From contig CADCWI010000067.1 in the NCBI GenBank assembly GCA_902806355.1, positions 1-5,256 on the forward strand: a stretch of DNA of 5,256 bases. Reading direction: 5' to 3'. This stretch comes from an uncultured Thermomicrobiales bacterium (GTDB lineage Bacteria > Chloroflexota > Chloroflexia > Thermomicrobiales > UBA6265). This document shows positions 1-5,256 of this stretch, piece by piece. A program made the translations under genes and the position numbers. Numbering within the stretch: the stretch's first letter is position 1; each line of letters begins with the position of its first letter. Below the pieces are notes generated by a model, which saw only the letters and a list, made by a program, of their open reading frames with translations, was not told the DNA's origin and searched no databases.

Positions 1-349
1 ACACGAGCAGGATCGCCAGCGCCCGTCCCAGACCGCGCCGCTCCAGCCAGCGGACCGGGTCGGAAATGCCGCAGGCCACCAGCACCGAGAGGAACAGGAG
101 GATGATCAGGAACTGGAGGCGGGCCAGGAGGTAGACGCCGCCGATGGTCAGCAGGGTGAGCAGCAACCCGCCATAGATGCTCGGCACGTAGGCGAACGGG
201 TTGTGGTTCGGCATCGGGTTGGCGCGGGATACCACCGCGGTGCGGGGAGCGCCATCCTGGCGCTCCCGGTCCGGCACGGCGTCGGGGTGCACTTCCGGCA
301 CGTCGCCGCCGCTCTGGACCTTGCCGCCGACGCGCTCCATGTCGCTCAC
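1..349 (-). CDS. AI-2E/PerM (UPF0118) family membrane protein, N-terminal part only
   Basis: The N-terminal 116 codons of a membrane protein are visible; the rest lies beyond base 1. After a polar, Pro/Asp-rich cytoplasmic stretch (residues about 1-50) come two close hydrophobic segments (about 59-77 and 79-96). The signature DPVRWLERRGLGRALAILLV follows at about 97-116, with a third segment beginning. Paired N-terminal helices followed by 'nPlv.wLerrGl.R.lAi' are typical of the AI-2E transporter/PerM family, whose members have about 7-8 membrane segments and are usually 340-400 aa. Proposed roles in the family range from autoinducer export to Na+/H+ antiport, so no substrate can be assigned. 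The GTG at 349 is preferred because GAGG lies 7 nt upstream. ATG at 340 and ATG at 214 are alternatives; the latter would drop the polar extension. An in-frame stop at 386-388 bounds the ORF. It follows cphA on the same strand after 320 bp, so co-transcription is uncertain. Confidence 0.8.
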   Translation of the reverse strand, partial: MSDMERVGGKVQSGGDVPEVHPDAVPDRERQDGAPRTAVVSRANPMPNHNPFAYVPSIYGGLLLTLLTIGGVYLLARLQFLIILLFLSVLVACGISDPVRWLERRGLGRALAILLV

Positions 350-669
350 GTCCACCCCTCGTCGTGCTTGGCCCCCGGCCCGCGTTCAGCCTGCCGTGCA
401 TGGTACCGCAGGCGGCACGACAACACCGCCACAAGGCGCTGGGCCCGGCCAGCGTCCATCCGGCACGATCGAACGCCCGCCGGAGGTCGCCCACCCTCCG
501 GCCAAACTGACGATCTGCCCACCGCCGATCGCCGGGAGCATGTTCCCGCCGTCGAGGCGCGGACGATGCTGCTTCTCCGCCATGACATGCTGTTGCGCTA
601 CCGGAAAGACGATGACACCAGGCTGATTGGATCAGGCACAGTCACTGACTACACCGCCCAACCAGGGCC
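350..669. other. Intergenic region between cphA and the AI-2E-family gene
   Basis: These 320 bp follow the cphA stop and precede the AI-2E-family start. The ORFs crossing them (for example minus strand 346-588 and 386-583) give low-complexity Arg/Gly/Pro-rich translations with no recognisable domain, so I do not call a gene. The stretch holds a perfect 8-bp inverted repeat (479-502) and a short hairpin (CTGAT-TGG-ATCAG, 623-635) 35 bp past the cphA stop. Neither is followed by a T-run on the minus strand, so no intrinsic terminator is evident. I could not pick out a convincing -35/-10 pair for the downstream gene. The length suggests a promoter or Rho-dependent end may lie here, but that is inference. 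Confidence 0.5.
479..502. repeat. Perfect 8-bp inverted repeat, 8-nt spacer
   Basis: GCCGGAGG and CCTCCGGC (479-486 and 495-502) are exact reverse complements around an 8-nt spacer, midway between cphA and the AI-2E-family gene. As RNA this would form a GC-rich stem, but no T-run follows on either strand. It could be a Rho-dependent or weak transcription end for cphA, an operator for the downstream gene, or chance in GC-rich DNA. Confidence 0.4.
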
Positions 670-3315
670 TCACACGGCAGCGACGAGCCTGGCCCGATCG
701 GCGAGCGCTTCCCAGGCCTGGGGGATCCGGTAGACCATGGCCACCACGAGATCACCCGGCGACGCCATATCGATTGCCCGGTGAATGGCCTCGATCTCAT
801 CCAGGACAATCGTCGTGCGCGTGATTGGCAGGCCCCCGGTCGTTGCGGCCTCCTCGAGCATCTGCGCGACTTCCCCGGGCCTCCGGCCGCGAAGGCTGTC
901 ATGCTCGCGAATCACCAGGTGATCGAATGTCCGTCCCGCCAGCTCGCCAAACTCGCGAATATCCTCATCGCGCCGATCACCGGCAATCGCGACCACCCCG
1001 ATCGACTGGGGGGCATTCGTGCGGCGCACGAAATCGGCAATTCCCTCCAGCGCGTGAACGTTATGGCAGTAATCGACAACGACATCCCGCCCCTCGATTG
1101 ACACGAGATTGAATCGGCCCGGCGTCTGCCAAAAGGCGCTGCTGAATGTGCGTAGTGACACGCGTATGCTGGCGAGCGGCACATCGAGCCCAATCGCGGC
1201 GGCGGTGGCGGCCAGGGCGTTGGCAACATTCACCTGCACCCGTTCATCGAACGTCGCGGGAATTTCCCGGGCAAGCAAGATGTTCGTGTCGCGAATCGGG
1301 TCGAGCAATGTAATCATTCCGCCACGGGGTGTCTGACGCAACACCACAGCCCGACCGCGCCCCCGGATATGGTCCTGCACCACGTCATTCGACTCGTCCA
1401 TGCTGAAATAGATGATCTCGCCACGGGCGGTGCGTGCCATGCGCACGGTCCACGGGTTATCGGCGTTCAGGACACTTGTTCCGTCACGCAGGACGGACGC
1501 GGGGACGACTTCTTTGACCCGGGCCAGATCATCGACCGTGTCGACCCCTCTCATCCCGAGATGATCGCTGGCGATATTGGTGACCACGGCAACGTTGCAG
1601 CGGTCGAACCCAAGACCGGAGCGGAGAATACCCCCTCGTGCCGTCTCGAGCACCGCAACGTCGACACGCGGATTTCTCAGGACCATCCGGGCGCTGTCCG
1701 GACCGGCCATATCCCCCGCCGAGATCTGCGTACCCCGGATGTAGATGCCATCGCTTGTCGTGAGTCCCACTGACTTTCCACCGGTTTGGACGATGTGGGC
1801 AATCATGCGCGAGGTCGTGGTTTTGCCATTCGTTCCGGTCACCGCCACAATGGGCACCCGCGACGGGTCGCCGGGCTTGAAAAGCATGTCGACAACAGCA
1901 CGGCCCACCTGCCGGGGCAGCCCCTCGGTCGGATGCGTATGCATGCGGAAGCCAGGCGCGGCATTGATCTCGATGATTCCCCCGCCCACCTCGTTGATCG
2001 ATCGGGTGATGTCTGGGGTAATGAAATCAATGCCGGCAATGTCAAGACCGACACTCATGGCTGCTTCAAGGGCGATCTCCAGGTTGTCCGGATGCACCTC
2101 ATCCGTGCAGTCGATCGCCATGCCCCCGGTGCTCATGTTTGCCGTCTGCTTGAGCTGGACGAAACGCCCCGCCTCCGGAACGTCGCTCAGCGCCAGGCGC
2201 TGGCTGGCCAGCACTTCCAGGAGATGGCCGTCAATCGAAATCCGGGTCAAGGGTTTTTCATGGCCCACGCCCCGGAGCGGGTTCGCGTTCGTCCGTTTTA
2301 CGAGCCCCTCGATCGAGTTCAATCCATCACCCACGACGTGCGCCGGTACTCGCTCGGCGACGGCGACGACCTCGTTATTGACGACCAGAACCCGATAGTC
2401 CTTGCCGTGAAGCATCTGCTCGACAATGACCCAGCCATTGCGGCTTTCTGCCCGGGCGATCGCGAAATGGCTACGTACCGCCTGCTCGTTCGCCAGGTCA
2501 ACGCAAACGCCTCGCCCGTGATTTCCGTCGATGGGTTTCAGGACGACCGGATATCCCATCCGGCTCGCTTGTCGCACAGCGGTGTCTTCATCGCTCACCT
2601 TGACCCCACGTGGCGATGGAATCCCAAGATCGCGGAGCAGTTGATTGGTGAGTTCCTTGTTGCCGGCGATATCCATCGCCGTGCCGGAGGTCGACGATGT
2701 CCGGGTGGCCCAGATGCGTTGCTGGTAGCGCCCATGTCCCAATTGAACAATCGACCGCTCGGGATAGAGCCGCATCACCGGGATGCCCCGCGCCTCTGCT
2801 TCGGAGACGATTTCCAGCGTCGAGGGGCCGTAGGCACGGCGCTCGGCCAGGAGTATGACGTGCTCTTCAGCCTCCTTGATGAGGTTGAAGCCTGGTTCCG
2901 TCCCATAGACGAGATGATTAAGCAGGCGAGCCGCCACCTGGCCGGCGGCGATGCCGACATCCTCCTGCTGGTAGGCGTAGACGACGTTGTAGATACCCCG
3001 CTCATCCGTCTTCCGCGTCTTTCCCCGGGTCACCGATCCTCCGGCAAGCCGCTGCAGATCCAGGGCCACATGCTCGAGCACGTGCCCCATCCAGGTTCCG
3101 TTCTGCATCCGCTCGATGAATCCCCCGCGACGGCCAACGGAGCAGACATGGTCTTCAAGCGAAGGGAGCAGGCCGACGAGGCGGGATGTGAACTCCGGGA
3201 TCAGGTTTGTCGGTCGGTCCTCAAGTTCACCGAGGTCGACGACAAGATGAATCACCGGCATCCGGGCCCATACGTTTGGGCCGCGAAGAACGTTGGTGTG
3301 ACGAATAACCAGCAT
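670..3315 (-). CDS. cphA: Cyanophycin synthetase, bifunctional CphA1 type
   Basis: CphA makes cyanophycin by alternately adding Asp to the poly-Asp backbone and Arg to each Asp side chain, using ATP, in the cytoplasm. The protein has 881 residues, close to cyanobacterial CphA1 (about 875). Domains in order: N-terminal domain (1-160) with HVLEH at 78-82; ATP-grasp domain (about 161-485) with VVLKPIDGNHGRGV (257-270), KDYRVLV (305-311) and EINAAPGF (449-456), which adds Asp; Mur-ligase-like domain (about 487-881) with P-loop GTNGKTT (494-500), ETARGGILRSGLGFD (557-571), SDHLG (583-587) and TPGRFN (731-736), which adds Arg. Both ATP-binding sites look intact, against CphA2, whose Mur-ligase site is degenerate. 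Start ATG 3315 has AAGGAAG (3323-3329) at suitable spacing and gives the family N-terminus. It lies 190 bp after the asparaginase gene, so an own promoter is possible. Oddity: the usual DYAHNP reads DYCHNV (748-753). A murein ligase is excluded by the ATP-grasp half. Confidence 0.97.
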   Translation of the reverse strand: MLVIRHTNVLRGPNVWARMPVIHLVVDLGELEDRPTNLIPEFTSRLVGLLPSLEDHVCSVGRRGGFIERMQNGTWMGHVLEHVALDLQRLAGGSVTRGKTRKTDERGIYNVVYAYQQEDVGIAAGQVAARLLNHLVYGTEPGFNLIKEAEEHVILLAERRAYGPSTLEIVSEAEARGIPVMRLYPERSIVQLGHGRYQQRIWATRTSSTSGTAMDIAGNKELTNQLLRDLGIPSPRGVKVSDEDTAVRQASRMGYPVVLKPIDGNHGRGVCVDLANEQAVRSHFAIARAESRNGWVIVEQMLHGKDYRVLVVNNEVVAVAERVPAHVVGDGLNSIEGLVKRTNANPLRGVGHEKPLTRISIDGHLLEVLASQRLALSDVPEAGRFVQLKQTANMSTGGMAIDCTDEVHPDNLEIALEAAMSVGLDIAGIDFITPDITRSINEVGGGIIEINAAPGFRMHTHPTEGLPRQVGRAVVDMLFKPGDPSRVPIVAVTGTNGKTTTSRMIAHIVQTGGKSVGLTTSDGIYIRGTQISAGDMAGPDSARMVLRNPRVDVAVLETARGGILRSGLGFDRCNVAVVTNIASDHLGMRGVDTVDDLARVKEVVPASVLRDGTSVLNADNPWTVRMARTARGEIIYFSMDESNDVVQDHIRGRGRAVVLRQTPRGGMITLLDPIRDTNILLAREIPATFDERVQVNVANALAATAAAIGLDVPLASIRVSLRTFSSAFWQTPGRFNLVSIEGRDVVVDYCHNVHALEGIADFVRRTNAPQSIGVVAIAGDRRDEDIREFGELAGRTFDHLVIREHDSLRGRRPGEVAQMLEEAATTGGLPITRTTIVLDEIEAIHRAIDMASPGDLVVAMVYRIPQAWEALADRARLVAAV

Positions 3316-3322
3316 CGATACG

Positions 3323-3329
3323 CTTCCTT
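3323..3329 (-). promoter_or_regulatory. Ribosome-binding site of cphA
   Basis: The minus strand reads AAGGAAG, with 7 nt between its end and the ATG at 3315. It is a Shine-Dalgarno-like match that supports this start. A 5-bp hairpin (GCTCC/GGAGC, 3330-3344, 5-nt loop) abuts it directly upstream. Confidence 0.6.
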
Positions 3330-3350
3330 GCTCCAGACAGGAGCCTGCCG

Positions 3351-3375
3351 CTCATGCAATCAGCGGGTGCATGAG
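3351..3375. repeat. Perfect 8-bp inverted repeat in cphA leader, possible operator
   Basis: CTCATGCA (3351-3358) and TGCATGAG (3368-3375) are exact reverse complements around a 9-nt spacer, centred about 48 bp upstream of the cphA start. The arms are of mixed composition rather than pure GC, which makes chance pairing less likely than for the GC-only stems nearby. The geometry suits either a dimeric regulator's binding site or an RNA hairpin. It does not resemble the ArgR box (AT-rich TGAAT...ATTCA). No T-run follows, so it is not an intrinsic terminator. Confidence 0.4.
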
Positions 3376-3435
3376 CCGTTTCATCACACCGGATCACCAC
3401 GATCGAAAGCCGGAACGGACGCGCCGCGTGACACG

Positions 3436-3454
3436 TCCGGGCCGCATGCCCGGA
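3436..3454. repeat. 7-bp GC hairpin after the asparaginase gene
   Basis: TCCGGGC (3436-3442) and GCCCGGA (3448-3454) pair perfectly around a 5-nt loop, 51 bp beyond the asparaginase stop. The stem is stable and short-looped, as in terminators, but no T-run follows on the minus strand. It may stabilise the 3' end of the upstream message or slow transcription into cphA. Chance is also possible at this GC content. Confidence 0.35.
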
Positions 3455-3505
3455 ACCACGCGGACTTCTGCTCACCGCGACCAGGCTGGATGGGAGCCGT
3501 CGATG

Positions 3506-4525
3506 TCAGGCGCGGCTCATCGACAATACGTTTCGGGTCTCGCCAACCGGTTGCCCGGCAAAGTTCTGGACGACAGGGCAGAGTTCTTCTTGCAGCATCG
3601 CAAGTACACCTCTGTCGACGAGTTCCAGTTCCCTCAATACGGCAACTGCTCCCGGGCCGAGACCGCGCTCCGAGCCACTGGTGTCACTGACCGCAACGCC
3701 GAGGCGACGCTCGGGGATGGCCATGCACAGCAGTCCTTCAGCGCCCAGCTTGGCCAGCACCCTTCCCCCGGTCGCACGCATGATGGTCGTGTCGATCTCT
3801 CCATCACCGGACACCAGCTCGGGATGTTTGGCAAATGCCTCCTGAAGGCGATACAGGGCGCTGCGGTACGGCGGCGGTCCGTCCCACCGCGCGCCATCCG
3901 GGTCGGCGAATACCGCGTACGCGGCGGCAAAAGCTCGGATGGGGGCGCCGAAGGTGGGAAGGCCACAGCCATCGATTCCGACGTCCAGCGTGTCCGCAGG
4001 TACGCCGCAGGCCATGGCGAGGATGGACCGGATCTCCTGCTGCAGGGGATGATCCGGCTCCAGATAGCTCTCGATCGGCCACCCCCGATGCCGGCAGGTA
4101 GCGAGCATCCCGGCGTGCTTGCCCGAGCACTCGCACTGGATCAGCGACGGCTGGATCAGGCCCAGGGTCACACGGGCCTTTTCCTCCTCATCCAGGGGAG
4201 CGGTAATGCCGCACTGGAGATCGCTTTCCTGGAGCCCGGCTTTCGCCAGTATCGAAGCGACCACCTCCTGATGGCGCGTGGTCGCATTGTGCGAGGCGGA
4301 GGCCAGCGCAAGTTCCGCGGTGGTAAAGCCATACACATCGGCGGCACCGCTCGCCACGAGCGGAATTGCCTGGAAGGGCTTCGCCGACGAACGGAAAAAC
4401 ATCCGCGTTTCGGGATCCCCGGCCCAGGCAACCATCTCAGTGTTCCCGTCAACCGCCACGGCGTGCCCCAGGTGGCTGCTCTCGACCAACCCGCCGCGCG
4501 TGATTTCAGCCATCAGTGTTGCCAT
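3506..4525 (-). CDS. Type III L-asparaginase (thermolabile, R. etli ReAV-like)
   Basis: A 339-aa protein of the ReAV-type asparaginase family (Pfam 'asparaginase II', PF06089), which hydrolyses L-asparagine to aspartate and ammonia. It has a serine-beta-lactamase-like fold and is unrelated to E. coli AnsA/AnsB. Family landmarks are all visible: RSSAKPFQ at 45-52 (S46 and K49, the SxxK pair), SASHN at 76-80 (S78), ECSGKHAGM at 132-140 (C133 and K136), DGCGLPTF at 185-192 (D185 and C187) and AKLGAEG at 258-264 (K259). C133, K136 and C187 correspond to the zinc-site residues described for ReAV. There is no signal peptide, so it is cytoplasmic. The ATG at 4525 is chosen because GGAG lies 7 nt upstream and the family N-terminus begins there. 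The open frame reaches 4669 but would overlap cphB and add 48 unrelated residues. Lying between cphB and cphA, it may handle cyanophycin-derived beta-aspartyl compounds; that is inference. Confidence 0.93.
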   Translation of the reverse strand: MATLMAEITRGGLVESSHLGHAVAVDGNTEMVAWAGDPETRMFFRSSAKPFQAIPLVASGAADVYGFTTAELALASASHNATTRHQEVVASILAKAGLQESDLQCGITAPLDEEEKARVTLGLIQPSLIQCECSGKHAGMLATCRHRGWPIESYLEPDHPLQQEIRSILAMACGVPADTLDVGIDGCGLPTFGAPIRAFAAAYAVFADPDGARWDGPPPYRSALYRLQEAFAKHPELVSGDGEIDTTIMRATGGRVLAKLGAEGLLCMAIPERRLGVAVSDTSGSERGLGPGAVAVLRELELVDRGVLAMLQEELCPVVQNFAGQPVGETRNVLSMSRA

Positions 4526-4616
4526 CGTGAGACTCCAGATCCGCCGGGCAGAGACAACAAGGGAACCAGCGTACTGGGCCTTCGAGCAGACACGCGTGCG
4601 CCTACCGTAGCTGAAT
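4526..4616. other. Intergenic gap between cphB and the asparaginase gene
   Basis: These 91 bp hold the asparaginase ribosome-binding site (GGAG, 7 nt before ATG 4525) and an 8-bp palindrome CACGCGTG (4591-4598). I see no terminator or clear promoter. The same-strand arrangement with a gap under 100 bp is compatible with a shared transcript. Confidence 0.4.
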
Positions 4617-5256
4617 TCAGTCCATGATTGCGCGACGGGCATTGAGATCGAAGCGGCGGCCAGGACCAAGCACGAAGAGATGGGAGTCAGCCACGGTCAG
4701 CACTTCGCCGACTTTTCGATCGTAGTAATCGGAGACCGCATCGCGACCATTTACGATCGTGACCATGCCACTCCCCAGCACTTCCAGCATGCCGTCACGG
4801 TCGATCACCACGGCGGTGTCCTCATCCAGGCCAATGCTCAGGAGACCAGGGTTGGCGGCATAGACGGTGAGCAACCGGCCCATGCGGCCTCGCTCGCTGA
4901 AATGCTGATCCACGATGATGTCCTGCAAGAGCCCAAATCCGGCTACCAACTCGACCAGGCCCTTCCGCGCCGCGGTACTTCCGCTCTTGACGGCGAGGCT
5001 CGTTTCTCCAGACATCAGGTGGCTCGCCACGATCGAGGCGCCCGCGCTCGTGCCGGCGACGACAACGCCATCAGCGTTCCGCAGCCGGATGCACTCCATG
5101 GCGAGGGTTCCAGCCATGAGCGCGACGAGACGCGCCTGCGCTCCACCAGTGATGAAGATCCCGGTCGCCGGCTCGAGCATCTGAAGGGTGGCGTCACTGT
5201 TGGACTGATGCCGTTCCCGGATATCGAGGACGTTGACCGTCTTTGCACCCAGCTCC
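4617..5256 (-). CDS. cphB: Cyanophycinase, 5' end beyond the window
   Basis: Cyanophycinase is a peptidase-E-like (S51) serine exopeptidase that cuts cyanophycin from its end into beta-Asp-Arg dipeptides in the cytoplasm. The last 212 residues are present; about 60-80 N-terminal residues lie beyond base 5256. Numbering from the first full codon (5255): GAKTVNVLDIRER (3-15), ATGIFITGGAQARL (30-43), nucleophile elbow AGTSAGAS (67-74, Ser70), VDQHFSERGRMGRLL (115-129, with the family His), and GLDEDTA (142-148, the acidic position). It ends with SDYYDRKVGEVLTVADSHL and a short tail, as in CphB. VDQHFSxRxRxGRL separates cyanophycinase from plain peptidase E. The ATG at 5180 is internal: the frame stays open and matches the family upstream of it, so it is not the start. 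It is probably the first visible gene of the cph transcript. The stop is 91 bp before the asparaginase start. Confidence 0.95.
   Translation of the reverse strand, partial: ELGAKTVNVLDIRERHQSNSDATLQMLEPATGIFITGGAQARLVALMAGTLAMECIRLRNADGVVVAGTSAGASIVASHLMSGETSLAVKSGSTAARKGLVELVAGFGLLQDIIVDQHFSERGRMGRLLTVYAANPGLLSIGLDEDTAVVIDRDGMLEVLGSGMVTIVNGRDAVSDYYDRKVGEVLTVADSHLFVLGPGRRFDLNARRAIMD

Larger units (their letters stand above)
3316..3505. promoter_or_regulatory. cphA leader/intergenic region with clustered hairpins
   Basis: This 190-bp stretch between the asparaginase stop and the cphA start is wide for a tight operon. Read in the minus direction it holds a 7-bp GC hairpin (3436-3454), a possible 10-codon ORF (3384-3352), an 8-bp inverted repeat (3351-3375), a small hairpin (3330-3344) and the cphA ribosome-binding site (3323-3329). 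I see no clear sigma-70 -35/-10 pair and no T-run for an intrinsic terminator. A promoter or post-transcriptional control point for cphA here is inferred from spacing and structure, not from a recognised consensus. Confidence 0.35.

Noticed and set aside
346..588. Minus-strand small ORFs (346-588 and 386-583) in the intergenic region
   Set aside because: No recognisable domain and composition typical of random GC-rich frames; the first overlaps the start of the AI-2E-family gene.
623..635. CTGAT-TGG-ATCAG hairpin as the cphA terminator
   Set aside because: The stem is only 5 bp and no T-run follows on the minus strand, too weak to call an intrinsic terminator.
201..733. Two overlapping plus-strand ORFs across the cphA/AI-2E gap
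   Set aside because: Translations are low-complexity Arg/Pro/Ala/Thr-rich, overlap two real minus-strand genes and show no domain.
670..3315. Murein ligase (MurC/MurE) or CphA2 as identity of the large gene
   Set aside because: A full N-terminal domain and ATP-grasp half precede the Mur-ligase part, excluding a murein ligase. The intact Mur-ligase P-loop and ETARGG and GRFN motifs argue against CphA2.
1786..3690. 634-codon plus-strand ORF opposite cphA
   Set aside because: It is antisense to cphA, whose minus-strand product matches its family end to end. The translation is compositionally odd (rich in His, Arg, Asp, Gly) with no recognisable domain.
3371..4627. 418-codon plus-strand ORF opposite the asparaginase gene
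   Set aside because: Antisense shadow of a well-supported asparaginase with all family motifs; no domain in the translation.
4526..4669. Longer asparaginase with start at 4669
   Set aside because: It would overlap cphB by 53 bp and add 48 residues not seen in the family. ATG 4525 has a well-spaced GGAG and gives the expected N-terminus.
4617..5180. Complete 187-aa protein starting at ATG 5180
   Set aside because: The frame remains open to the window end and the upstream residues (GAKTVNVLDIRER) match cyanophycinase, so 5180 is an internal Met.

Overview
The window is a compact cyanophycin storage locus. Cyanophycin is multi-L-arginyl-poly-L-aspartate, a nitrogen, carbon and energy reserve. 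All four protein genes lie on the minus strand. In transcription order, from high to low coordinate, they are: cyanophycinase (cphB, 5' end beyond the window edge), a type III (Rhizobium etli ReAV-like) L-asparaginase, cyanophycin synthetase (cphA, complete, 881 aa), and the N-terminal part of an AI-2E/PerM-family membrane protein that runs off base 1. The long plus-strand ORFs opposite these genes are antisense shadows of GC-rich coding DNA.

Layout: 1-349, start of the AI-2E-family gene (GTG start preferred). 350-669, 320 bp without a convincing gene, holding an 8-bp inverted repeat. 670-3315, cphA. 3316-3505, 190-bp leader holding two or three small hairpins and a 10-codon upstream ORF. 3506-4525, asparaginase, whose start is set by a Shine-Dalgarno-like GGAG. 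4526-4616, 91-bp gap. 4617-5256, cphB, partial.

How the genes fit together: CphA polymerises Asp and Arg using two ATP-dependent active sites, and the motifs of both are present. CphB cuts the polymer into beta-Asp-Arg dipeptides. An isoaspartyl dipeptidase normally completes breakdown to Asp and Arg. No classical one (IadA or an Ntn-type IaaA) is visible here. In its place, between the degrading and the synthesising enzyme, sits an asparaginase of the unrelated ReAV fold. Whether it acts on asparagine or has been recruited to the dipeptide is the main open question.

Organism: the DNA is GC-rich and bacterial, and the gene order (cphB, type III asparaginase, cphA) does not look like the cyanobacterial cphB-cphA pair I know. 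A heterotrophic bacterium is likely. Chloroflexota/Thermomicrobia is a guess from gene content and GC richness, not something the window proves.
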